DNA from: Acidovorax benzenivorans
Lineage (GTDB): Bacteria > Pseudomonadota > Gammaproteobacteria > Burkholderiales > Burkholderiaceae_C
Length of the DNA stretch: 41,941 nt
NCBI RefSeq assembly: GCF_028680575.1
Contig: NZ_JAPCKI010000025.1
Coordinates: 1-41,941, forward strand
Direction of reading: 5' to 3'
Under the pieces are notes generated by a model, which was not told the origin of the DNA, ran no database searches, and saw nothing but the letters and a program-made list of their open reading frames with translations. Below are positions 30,369 to 39,538 of this stretch, in pieces (the stretch's first letter is position 1; the number at the start of each line of letters is the position of its first letter). The position numbers and the translations under genes are program-made.

Positions 30369-31871
30369 ATGAAACTGCACCTTACCCTGATCGCTGCCGC
30401 TGTTGTCGCCAGTACGGGCGCTGTTGCGCAAACACTTCCAGAAGGACTGGTCGAGGCGGCTCGCAAGGCCGTGACAAACAATCCGGATGTGCAAGCGCGA
30501 TGGTTTGGTTTTCGCGCTGCTGACTCCGAACGCGGAGTCGCGCGGGCCGGTTTTTTGCCCCAGTTGGACGCGGTGGCCAGCACTGGACGAGAAAACCGTG
30601 TGCGTCCTTCCGGATCCACGGGTTCATACCATCACACTGGAGCGGCGCTGACGCTGAATCAGATGTTGTTCGATGGTTTTTTCACCAGTAACGAAGTCAA
30701 GCGACTGGGGCATGCCAAGCTGACGCGCTACTACGAACTGGTGGATGCGTCGGAAGCGGCAGCCCTGGAGGCCGTGCGCGCGTATGCTGACGTTGCGCGC
30801 TATCGGGAGCTGGTCGAGCAGGCCAAGCAAAATTACGTCGAACACAAGTTGACCACCAACCAGATCGATGAGCGCACCTCGGCTGGTGTCGGTCGCCGTG
30901 TCGATCTCGAGCAGGCGACAGGTCGCCTGGCTTTGGCGGAGTCGAACCTGCTGACGGAGATTTCCAATCTGCACGATGTCAGCGCTCGGTATCAGCGATT
31001 GATCGGCGAGTTGCCCCCCGGCGCCTTGGCGCCATTGCCGGAAGGGTTCAAGCTTGGCGCCCTGCCTCCCAAAACTGAAGAAGTAGTGAATTTCGCCTTG
31101 AACAACAGTCCTACGATCAACGCCGCCATCGAGAATATGCTCGCTAGCGAGGCGGGCATTGCATCGCAAAAGGCAGGGTTTGTCCCTCGGATTGATTTTC
31201 GGGCCCGCCAGTCCTGGGACCGCAATCTGATTGGGGAGCAGGGGCGATCGAGGGATAGCACGGTCGAGCTGGTGCTGACGTACAACTTCTACCGAGGCGG
31301 TGCAGACAAGGCTCGGGAGCAGCAGGCTGTTGAAAACAAGTTTCAGGCACGTGAGTTGAAGGAAAAGGCGTGCCGGGATGTGCGGCAGACTACGGTGATT
31401 GCGTTCAATGACGTGCGACGGTTGATCGAACAGATGACGTATTTGGACCAGCACCGACTTTCCACCGAGAAAGCACGGGAGGCTTATCGGCAGCAGTTTG
31501 ATCTCGGACAGCGCACACTGCTCGACTTGCTCGATACTCAGAACGAAGCGTTCCAAGCCAGCCGGGCGTACGTCAATGCGCGGTACGATCAGGTAGTAGC
31601 TCAGGCTCGGACATTGAGTGCCATGGGGCAGTTACTTCCCGCGCTTAACGTAACTCGCGCCGACATGCCCTCACCCGCAGATGCCGGGCAGCAGCGCAGC
31701 GGCATTGACCTTGCGGAGTTGTGTCCTGCAGAGGCTCCTGTATCTATCGTGATTGACAAGGTCAAGGCAGTAGCGGATACGCCTGCTCGTCCCCGGGCCG
31801 TCTTGCCGCTGCCAGCTACGGCCAATTCAGGAACTCCCGCAGGAGCGGCCAAACCTGCCGCGAATCGATAG
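30369..31871 (+). CDS. lapE: TolC-family outer membrane channel, LapE-like
   Basis: This 500-aa protein has a signal peptide (about 1-21, ending STGAVAQ) and two TolC-type repeats. The first includes GALTLNQMLFDG and VDASEAAALEAVRAYADVAR; the second includes STVELVLTYNFYRGGADKAR and FDLGQRTLLDLLDTQNEAFQ, the classical type I secretion outer membrane protein motif. A proline/alanine-rich C-terminal tail of about 60 residues follows. It should form the trimeric exit duct in which the adhesin's N-terminus lodges. It is transcribed away from lapG across a 137-bp AT-rich gap. Confidence 0.94.
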   Translation: MKLHLTLIAAAVVASTGAVAQTLPEGLVEAARKAVTNNPDVQARWFGFRAADSERGVARAGFLPQLDAVASTGRENRVRPSGSTGSYHHTGAALTLNQMLFDGFFTSNEVKRLGHAKLTRYYELVDASEAAALEAVRAYADVARYRELVEQAKQNYVEHKLTTNQIDERTSAGVGRRVDLEQATGRLALAESNLLTEISNLHDVSARYQRLIGELPPGALAPLPEGFKLGALPPKTEEVVNFALNNSPTINAAIENMLASEAGIASQKAGFVPRIDFRARQSWDRNLIGEQGRSRDSTVELVLTYNFYRGGADKAREQQAVENKFQARELKEKACRDVRQTTVIAFNDVRRLIEQMTYLDQHRLSTEKAREAYRQQFDLGQRTLLDLLDTQNEAFQASRAYVNARYDQVVAQARTLSAMGQLLPALNVTRADMPSPADAGQQRSGIDLAELCPAEAPVSIVIDKVKAVADTPARPRAVLPLPATANSGTPAGAAKPAANR

Positions 31872-31941
31872 CAGGTTGCTGATTCATTTCAAGCGCACCC
31901 TGCGGCGGCCCTGCAGTAAGAGAATCGACTGTCAATAGATA

Positions 31942-32922
31942 TCAGACGCCAGCGGCGTGGGCCTGCTGATCGGCGTGGTAGCTGCTGCGCACCATGGCGC
32001 CCACTGCCGCGTGGGAAAAGCCCATCTTGTAGGCCTCTTCCTCGAACATCTTGAACGTGTCGGGGTGCACGTAGCGGCGCACGGGCAGGTGGCTGTTGCT
32101 GGGGGCCAGGTATTGGCCGATGGTCAGCATGTCGATGTGGTGTTCGCGCATGTCGCGCATCACTTGCAGGATCTCTTCGTCTGTCTCGCCCAGGCCAACC
32201 ATGATGCCGCTCTTGGTGGGCACGTTGGGGTGCAAGGCCTTGAACTTTTTCAGTAGATTCAGGCTGAACTGGTAATCGGAGCCGGGGCGCGCTTCCTTGT
32301 AGAGGCGGGGTGCGGTTTCCAGGTTGTGGTTCATTACATCGGGCGGCGCGGCCTTCAGGATCTCCAGGGCGCGGTCATCGCGGCCACGGAAGTCCGGCAC
32401 CAGGATTTCGATTTGCGTTTGGGGCGACAGCTCGCGGATGTTCTGGATGCATTCCACAAAGTGGCCGCTACCGCCGTCGCGCAGGTCGTCGCGGTCCACG
32501 CTGGTGATCACCACGTACTTGAGCTTGAGCGCGGCAATGGTCTTGGCCAGGTTCAGCGGCTCGTCTTTGTCGAGCGGGTCGGGGCGGCCGTGGCCCACAT
32601 CGCAGAAGGGGCAACGGCGCGTGCACTTGTCACCCATGATCATGAAGGTGGCCGTGCCTTTGCCAAAACATTCGCCGATGTTGGGGCAGGACGCTTCTTC
32701 GCACACCGTGTGCAGCTTGTGCTCGCGCAGGATGTCCTTGATCTCGTAGAAGCGTGTGGTGGGGCTGCCCGCCTTCACGCGGATCCATTCGGGCTTCTTC
32801 AGCACCTCTCCCTGCTCCACCTTGATCGGAATGCGCGACAGCTTGGCCGCAGCCTTTTGCTTGGCCAGCGGGTTGTAGGCTTCGGTGGATTGCGCTTCGC
32901 GGACGACTTCAGGGGTGCTCAT
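31942..32922 (-). CDS. lipA: Lipoyl synthase
   Basis: This 326-aa radical SAM enzyme inserts two sulfurs into the octanoyl chain on lipoyl domains. The auxiliary cluster motif CEEASCPNIGEC and the radical SAM cluster motif CTRRCPFCDV (Cx3Cx2C) are both complete, and the C-terminal serine in the final MVRSSYHADQ motif is present. It lies 15 bp downstream of lipB. The C-terminal RSSYHADQQAHAAGV is the typical ending. The normal length is about 320 aa. Confidence 0.97.
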   Translation of the reverse strand: MSTPEVVREAQSTEAYNPLAKQKAAAKLSRIPIKVEQGEVLKKPEWIRVKAGSPTTRFYEIKDILREHKLHTVCEEASCPNIGECFGKGTATFMIMGDKCTRRCPFCDVGHGRPDPLDKDEPLNLAKTIAALKLKYVVITSVDRDDLRDGGSGHFVECIQNIRELSPQTQIEILVPDFRGRDDRALEILKAAPPDVMNHNLETAPRLYKEARPGSDYQFSLNLLKKFKALHPNVPTKSGIMVGLGETDEEILQVMRDMREHHIDMLTIGQYLAPSNSHLPVRRYVHPDTFKMFEEEAYKMGFSHAAVGAMVRSSYHADQQAHAAGV

Positions 32923-32937
32923 GGCTGTAGGCAGAGT

Positions 32938-33642
32938 TCAGGGCGCCAACCGGATGCTGAGCTGCTGGCCCAGTACCTGTGCGGCTTCTTCCCAGGTGGT
33001 GTGGACCCCGATTGTAGAAAGGTCCACCGTTTTCAATCCTGCGTAACCGCAAGGGTTGATGCGGCCGTAGGGCTCCAGGTCCATGGCCACGTTCAGCGCC
33101 ACCCCGTGGTATGTGCAGTGGCGGCTGACCTTGATGCCCAGCGCAGCAATCTTGCCCAGGCCTTCAAAATCCGGCACCGGCGCAGCCGCACCCTCGCGCT
33201 TTTGGGGGCGCTGCGGCAGCAGGGCGTGGCTGTGTGGGTCGTCCAGACGCACATAAATGCCGGGTGCGCCTGCGACCCGGTGGCCCGTGATGCCGAAGTG
33301 CGCTAGCGTGCGGATCACGGACTCTTCCACGCGGTAGACGTATTCCTTGACGAAATAACCTGCACGTTGCAAGTCGATCAGCGGGTAGGCCACCACCTGG
33401 CCCGGTCCGTGGAAGGTGACTTGCCCGCCCCGGTTGGTCGCGATCACGGGGATGTCGCCTGGGCGGAGAACATGATCGCTTTTGCCCGCAATACCTTGTG
33501 TGTAAAGCGGAGCGTGCTCACAAATCCAGAGTGTGTCCGAGTCGGACGGCGTGCGGGTGGCCGTGTAGTCCTGCATGGCCTGCACAGTGCTGGCGTAGTC
33601 CACGCGGCCCAGCAGGCGGATGTCAAGGATGTCAATCGTCAT
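32938..33642 (-). CDS. lipB: Octanoyltransferase
   Basis: This 234-aa enzyme transfers octanoate from acyl carrier protein to lipoyl domains. It shows the conserved NRGGQVTFHGPGQVVAYPLI and the catalytic Lys/Cys region ALGIKVSRHCTYHGVALNV (the Lys of IKVS and the Cys of HCTY). The loop HALLPQRPQKREGAAAPVPD is an insertion of somewhat unusual composition. It sits between ybeD and lipA in a minus-strand operon with short gaps. Confidence 0.96.
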   Translation of the reverse strand: MTIDILDIRLLGRVDYASTVQAMQDYTATRTPSDSDTLWICEHAPLYTQGIAGKSDHVLRPGDIPVIATNRGGQVTFHGPGQVVAYPLIDLQRAGYFVKEYVYRVEESVIRTLAHFGITGHRVAGAPGIYVRLDDPHSHALLPQRPQKREGAAAPVPDFEGLGKIAALGIKVSRHCTYHGVALNVAMDLEPYGRINPCGYAGLKTVDLSTIGVHTTWEEAAQVLGQQLSIRLAP

Positions 33643-33664
33643 GGCGCAATTTGCAGGGGAGCGG

Positions 33665-33982
33665 TTACAGCACCACTTTCACCAGCGGATGCGATGACAG
33701 CGCACGGTACAGGTCGTCCAGCTGCTCGCGGCTGGTCGCCGTGATGGTGATGGTTACTCCGAGGTAATTGCCTGCGCGGCTGTCACGCAGTTCAATGGTG
33801 GCGGCGTCGAAGGTGGGGTCAAACTGGCGGGCCAGTTCGGTCACCACGTGCACGAATCCATCCACCTTGGCGCCCATGACCTTGATCGGGAACTTGGAGG
33901 GGTATTCGATCAGCGAGTCTTTGCGTGGATCGGTGGCCTGTGTATCAATGCCGTTAGCGGGGGGCGGATTGGAGGATGTCAT
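33665..33982 (-). CDS. ybeD: DUF493/YbeD family protein
   Basis: This 105-aa protein has the YbeD ferredoxin-like fold: LIEYPSKFPIKVMGAKVDGF, then ATIELRDSRAGNYLGVTITI and the ending LDDLYRALSSHPLVKVVL. Its function is not established, but it is widely linked with lipB, as here (22 bp apart). I start at ATG 33982, which gives the usual short N-terminal leader of about 20 residues; an upstream frame extension has no coding signs. Confidence 0.92.
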   Translation of the reverse strand: MTSSNPPPANGIDTQATDPRKDSLIEYPSKFPIKVMGAKVDGFVHVVTELARQFDPTFDAATIELRDSRAGNYLGVTITITATSREQLDDLYRALSSHPLVKVVL

Positions 33983-34168
33983 GGTAGATAGCGGTGGGTG
34001 GGATGCTGCGGTTTCAATAGCTGGCCATGCACTGCCATTGTGCGCCACAGGCAGATGGAGGGTGTCCGCATCGCGCGTTCAGTCTGCTCTAAATCGGTGC
34101 GTTGCACGAGTTTTTGGGGGCGCCAAAGCCGTTGGCAGGTCACCACAATAGGGCAAGCGCGCACGCAG

Positions 34169-34195
34169 CCCGCAAGCGCGTTTGCGGGTTTTTGT
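34169..34195 (+). terminator. Intrinsic terminator upstream of the ATP synthase operon
   Basis: CCCGCAA (34169-34175) and TTGCGGG (34182-34188) form a perfect 7-bp stem with a 6-base loop, followed by TTTTTG. It points to plus-strand transcripts, yet no plus-strand gene ends nearby: the nearest annotated one, the channel gene, ends 2.3 kb upstream. It may insulate the atp promoter or end a small transcript in 33983-34168. Confidence 0.65.
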
Positions 34196-34222
34196 CTGGT
34201 GCCATGGGTTTTTACTTATAAT
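34192..34222 (+). promoter_or_regulatory. Candidate sigma70 promoter of the atp operon
   Basis: A perfect TATAAT (34217-34222) lies 48 bp before the atpI start. The best -35 is TTGTCT (34192-34197), with a long 19-bp spacer. It lies directly after the terminator hairpin, so transcription of the atp operon would begin at about 34229. Confidence 0.6.
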
Positions 34223-34270
34223 TAGAGGCTTTGTAAAAGTTGCGGTCTGTAACGCGGGCGTCATTCAACA

Positions 34271-34744
34271 ATGAAAACAATCCCGCCTGAGACTGAAACT
34301 GAGGCTGAAGAATCTGACTTCAAGCCCCTGACGGCCCAAGAGGCGCAGCAGTGGCGCAGTCGCCATCCGCCCCTCTCGGTGTGGAAGGTGGTGGCAGGTC
34401 AGGCGCTGGTTGGAATGCTGGTGGCCCTGGTGGCCTGGGTTCTGACGGGCAGGGCGGTGGTGGGCTGGTCTGCAGCCTACGGTGCCCTGGCAGTGGTGGC
34501 TCCGGCTGCGCTGTTTGCCCGCGGTGTGTTGCGCCACAAGGCGTCATCGAATCCGCGGGCTGCCATGGTGGGGTTCTTTGGGTGGGAAATCGCCAAGATC
34601 ATGTTGACGGTGGCGCTGCTGGCGGCGGCACCTCGGCTGGTGCCGGGCTTGAGCTGGATTGCCTTGCTGATTGGCATGGTGGTCGCAATGAAAACGTACT
34701 GGGTGGCACTTTGGGTGCGGCCTAGTGTCCGAAAAACCGATTGA
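34271..34744 (+). CDS. atpI: ATP synthase subunit I
   Basis: This 157-aa inner membrane protein has four hydrophobic helices after a charged N-terminal tail of about 35 residues: VVAGQALVGMLVALVAWVL, SAAYGALAVVAPAALFARGV, WEIAKIMLTVALLAAAP and a C-terminal one with LIGMVVAMKTYWVALW. AtpI is a chaperone for assembly of the c-ring rather than a structural subunit. It is the first gene of the operon, 19 bp upstream of atpB. Confidence 0.93.
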   Translation: MKTIPPETETEAEESDFKPLTAQEAQQWRSRHPPLSVWKVVAGQALVGMLVALVAWVLTGRAVVGWSAAYGALAVVAPAALFARGVLRHKASSNPRAAMVGFFGWEIAKIMLTVALLAAAPRLVPGLSWIALLIGMVVAMKTYWVALWVRPSVRKTD

Positions 34745-34763
34745 TAGAGAGAAGAGTTGTCCG

Positions 34764-35642
34764 ATGGCCGCAGAAGCGCACGCTCCGACTGCAAGTGAAT
34801 ACATCGTTCACCACCTGCAGCATCTTCAAAACGTCAACCAGACCAAGATCGTTGATTTCACCGTCATCAACTACGACTCGATCATCGTAGGTTTGGTTCT
34901 GGGTGCCCTCACCCTTTTGATTCTGTGGTCAGCTGCCCGTAAGGCAACCTCGGGTGTGCCCGGGCGTTTCCAGGCTGCGGTCGAGATGTTGGTCGAAATG
35001 GTGGATAACCAGGCCAAGGCGAACATCCACAATGCTGAAAGCCGCAAGTTCATTGCGCCCCTGGGTCTGACGGTGTTCGTCTGGATCTTTTTGATGAACT
35101 TCATGGACATGCTGCCTGTGGATCTGCTGCCCGCCGTCTGGGCTCAGATCTATGGTGCCGCCGGTCATGACCCTCACCACGCCTATCTGCGTGTCGTGCC
35201 CACGGCTGACCTGTCTACCACGCTGGGCCTGGCTTTCGCCATCCTGATCCTTCGCTTCTGGTACAGCGTCAAGATCAAGGGCGCTGGCGGCTGGGCGCAC
35301 GAACTGGTGTCTGCGCCTTTCGGTACCAGCAAGAATCCCATCTTCGCCCTGATTCTGGGCGTGGTGAATCTGCTCATGCAGATCATTGAATATGTCGCCA
35401 ACACCGTGTCCCACGGCATGCGGTTGTTTGGCAACATGTACGCTGGCGAGCTGGTGTTCATGCTCATCGCCCTGATGGGTGGTGCGGCGGCACTGTCGCT
35501 GTCGGGTGTGCTGCTGCCTGTGGGCCACGTCATTGCTGGCACCATTTGGACGCTGTTCCACATTTTGGTGATCTCGCTGCAAGCATTCATTTTCATGATG
35601 CTGGCGCTGATCTACCTCGGTCAGGCGCACAACGCGCACTAA
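34764..35642 (+). CDS. atpB: ATP synthase Fo subunit a
   Basis: This 292-aa membrane protein includes the proton path. The essential arginine is Arg220 in SHGMRLFGNMYAGELVFMLI, in the helix that faces the c-ring. The N-terminus MAAEAHAPTASEYIVHHLQH contains the amphipathic leader typical of betaproteobacteria. I start at 34764, preceded by AGAGAAGAG; the open frame begins 13 codons upstream inside atpI but lacks support. A pyrimidine-rich gap precedes atpE. Confidence 0.97.
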   Translation: MAAEAHAPTASEYIVHHLQHLQNVNQTKIVDFTVINYDSIIVGLVLGALTLLILWSAARKATSGVPGRFQAAVEMLVEMVDNQAKANIHNAESRKFIAPLGLTVFVWIFLMNFMDMLPVDLLPAVWAQIYGAAGHDPHHAYLRVVPTADLSTTLGLAFAILILRFWYSVKIKGAGGWAHELVSAPFGTSKNPIFALILGVVNLLMQIIEYVANTVSHGMRLFGNMYAGELVFMLIALMGGAAALSLSGVLLPVGHVIAGTIWTLFHILVISLQAFIFMMLALIYLGQAHNAH

Positions 35643-35691
35643 GTTTCTCTTTCGTTTTTTCTTTCCTTAACTTTTCTTTTTAACTCAGGAG
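35643..35691 (+). promoter_or_regulatory. Pyrimidine-rich leader and Shine-Dalgarno of atpE
   Basis: Between atpB and atpE the 38 bases 35644-35681 contain 27 T and 8 C, followed by AGGAG (35687-35691) five bases before the ATG. In E. coli an unstructured U-rich segment before atpE acts as a translation enhancer giving the extra c-subunit needed for the ring. The same role here is inference. Confidence 0.65.
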
Positions 35692-35696
35692 TCATC

Positions 35697-35966
35697 ATGG
35701 AAAACATTCTCGGTCTCGTCGCTCTGGCTTGTGGTCTGATCGTTGGTCTGGGCGCTATTGGCGCTTCCATCGGCATCGCCCTGATGGGTGGCAAGTTCCT
35801 CGAATCGTCGGCACGTCAGCCCGAACTGATCAACGAACTGCAAACCAAGATGTTCATCTTGGCCGGTCTGATCGACGCTGCGTTCCTGATCGGCGTGGCT
35901 ATCGCCCTGCTGTTCGCTTTCGCCAACCCCTTCGTTTCTACGCTCTTGGCCAACCTGCCCAAGTAA
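35697..35966 (+). CDS. atpE: ATP synthase Fo subunit c
   Basis: This 89-aa two-helix proteolipid of the rotor ring has helix 1 with GLGAIGASIGIALMGGKF, polar loop ARQPELINE, and helix 2 with MFILAGLIDAAFLIGVAIAL. Asp60 is the proton-carrying carboxylate. The helix-2 ionisable residue is Asp with no sodium-binding pattern around it, so the ring is predicted to use protons. Confidence 0.98.
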   Translation: MENILGLVALACGLIVGLGAIGASIGIALMGGKFLESSARQPELINELQTKMFILAGLIDAAFLIGVAIALLFAFANPFVSTLLANLPK

Positions 35967-36000
35967 TTCCCGTTCAACGCCACTTTAGAAAGGTGTTGCC

Positions 36001-36471
36001 GTGAGTATCAATGCGACCCTGTTCGTTCAGGCCATCGTCTTCCTGATCCTCGTGTGGTTCACGATGAAATTCGTGTGGCCTCCGATCGCGAAGGCGCTGG
36101 ATGAACGAGCCCAGAAAATCGCCGATGGCCTCGCAGCTGCCGACCGTGCCAAGTCCGAACTGACCGCTGCCAACCAGCGCGTCGAGAAGGAACTGTCACA
36201 GGCGCGCAACGAGACGGCCTCGCGTCTTGCGGACGCCGACCGTCGTGCCCAGGCCATCATCGAAGAAGCCAAGGCACGCGCTACGGAAGAGGGCAACAAG
36301 ATCGTTGCCTCCGCCCGTGCCGAAGCCGAGCAGCAGACGGTCCAAGCCCGCGAAGCCCTGCGTGAGCAGGTGGCAGCGCTGGCCGTCAAGGGTGCCGAGC
36401 AGATTCTCCGCAAGGAAGTCAATGCTGGCGTCCATGCCGACCTGCTCAACCGCCTGAAGACCGAGCTGTAA
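36001..36471 (+). CDS. atpF: ATP synthase Fo subunit b
   Basis: This 156-aa peripheral stalk protein uses a GTG start at 36001, with AAAGG eight bases upstream; this gives the standard N-terminus MSINATLFVQAIVFLILVWF. One membrane helix (about 5-25) is followed by a long charged coiled coil (about 35-150). Two copies join subunit a to the F1 head through delta. atpH follows 10 bp downstream. Confidence 0.97.
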   Translation: MSINATLFVQAIVFLILVWFTMKFVWPPIAKALDERAQKIADGLAAADRAKSELTAANQRVEKELSQARNETASRLADADRRAQAIIEEAKARATEEGNKIVASARAEAEQQTVQAREALREQVAALAVKGAEQILRKEVNAGVHADLLNRLKTEL

Positions 36472-36481
36472 GGGGACACAC

Positions 36482-37024
36482 ATGGCTGAACTCGCCACCA
36501 TTGCCCGCCCTTACGCCGATGCCTTGTTCAAGGCTGCCACAGCGGGCGCGGGCGTCGATCTGGGCAGCACTGCTGCCTGGATGGACGAACTGGCGGCGAT
36601 TGCCGCCAACCCCCAGCTGCGTCAGTTGGCGGACAACCCCAAGGTGACGGCAGACCAGGTGTTCGCCGTATTCACCGGGGTCGCCCGCTCGGCCCTGCCG
36701 GATATGGCCAAAAATTTCCTGCGCACAGTCATCGACAACGGACGCATTGATGCGCTCCCGGAAGTGGCTGCGCAGTTTCGTGCCCTCGTGAATCGTCGCA
36801 ACGGATCTTCGGATGCCGTGGTGTACAGCGCATTTCCGATGGACAGTGCTGCACTGTCCGAGGTCAGCGCGGCGCTTGAAAAGCGCTTCGGCCGCAAGCT
36901 CAATCTCGCTGTAAAGCTGGATGAGTCCCTGATCGGCGGTATTCGCGTAGTGGTGGGTGACGAGGTGCTGGACACTTCGGTCAAGGCCCGTCTTGAACAA
37001 ATGAAAGCGGCCCTCATCGCGTAA
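36482..37024 (+). CDS. atpH: ATP synthase F1 subunit delta
   Basis: This 180-aa stator protein has an N-terminal helical domain starting MAELATIARPYADALFKAA and the conserved C-terminal segment LDESLIGGIRVVVGDEVLDT followed by SVKARLEQMKAALIA. It ties the b-subunit stalk to the N-termini of the alpha subunits. Normal length; 42 bp before atpA. Confidence 0.97.
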   Translation: MAELATIARPYADALFKAATAGAGVDLGSTAAWMDELAAIAANPQLRQLADNPKVTADQVFAVFTGVARSALPDMAKNFLRTVIDNGRIDALPEVAAQFRALVNRRNGSSDAVVYSAFPMDSAALSEVSAALEKRFGRKLNLAVKLDESLIGGIRVVVGDEVLDTSVKARLEQMKAALIA

Positions 37025-37066
37025 TGCGCGGCGAGGACAGCGAACCAAAGAAAGAAGGAAAGAGTC

Positions 37067-38620
<1,554 letters not shown>

Positions 38621-38638
38621 ACCGGACGAGGAGCCATC

Positions 38639-39505
38639 ATGGCAGCAGGCAAGGAAATACGCGGCAAGATCAAATCGGTGGAAAACACCAAGAAGATCAC
38701 CAAAGCCATGGAAATGGTGGCCGCATCCAAAATGCGCAAGGCGCAGGACCGGATGCGGGCAGCCCGTCCATACAGCGAGAAGATCCGCAACATTGCAGCC
38801 AATCTCGGCAAGGCCAACCCAGAGTACGTGCATCCGTTCATGAAAGTGAACGATGCCAAGACTGCTGGCGTCATCGTCATCACTACGGACAAAGGTCTGT
38901 GCGGCGGCATGAACACCAACGTGTTGCGTGCTGTGACGACCAAACTGCGTGAACTGCAAGGTGCTGGTGTTTCGACCGAAGCCGTGGCGATTGGCAACAA
39001 GGGCCTGGGTTTCCTGAACCGTGTGGGTGCCAAGGTGGTTTCGCACGTGACGGGTCTGGGCGACACGCCCCACCTGGACAAGCTGATTGGCCCGGTGAAG
39101 GTGCTGCTCGATGCATACGCAGAAGGCAAGATCAACGCGGTGTACCTGAGCTACACCAAGTTCATCAACACCATGAAGCAGGAATCGGTGGTGGAGCAGC
39201 TGCTCCCCCTGTCCTCCGAGCAGATGCAGGCTGAGAAGACGGAACACGGCTGGGACTACATCTATGAGCCCGATGCGCAAAGCGTCATCGACGAGCTGCT
39301 GGTCCGTTATGTCGAATCCCTGATCTACCAGGCGGTTGCGGAAAACATGGCGTCCGAGCAGTCGGCACGCATGGTGGCCATGAAGGCCGCCACCGACAAC
39401 GCCGGCAGCGTCATTGGCGAGTTGAAGCTGGTCTACAACAAGACGCGCCAGGCAGCGATCACGAAAGAACTTTCGGAAATCGTGGCTGGCGCCGCTGCTG
39501 TGTAA
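38639..39505 (+). CDS. atpG: ATP synthase F1 subunit gamma
   Basis: This 288-aa rotor shaft protein has the N-terminal coiled coil AAGKEIRGKIKSVENTKKIT with the AMEMVAASKMRKAQ motif, the Rossmann-like middle with VIVITTDKGLCGGMNTNV, and the C-terminal helix with the ARMVAMKAATDNAGSVIGEL signature. It turns inside the alpha3beta3 head. It starts 18 bp after atpA with a GAGGAG site. Confidence 0.98.
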   Translation: MAAGKEIRGKIKSVENTKKITKAMEMVAASKMRKAQDRMRAARPYSEKIRNIAANLGKANPEYVHPFMKVNDAKTAGVIVITTDKGLCGGMNTNVLRAVTTKLRELQGAGVSTEAVAIGNKGLGFLNRVGAKVVSHVTGLGDTPHLDKLIGPVKVLLDAYAEGKINAVYLSYTKFINTMKQESVVEQLLPLSSEQMQAEKTEHGWDYIYEPDAQSVIDELLVRYVESLIYQAVAENMASEQSARMVAMKAATDNAGSVIGELKLVYNKTRQAAITKELSEIVAGAAAV

Positions 39506-39538
39506 GCAGCTCAACAAACTACTTTATTGGAGCGAAAA

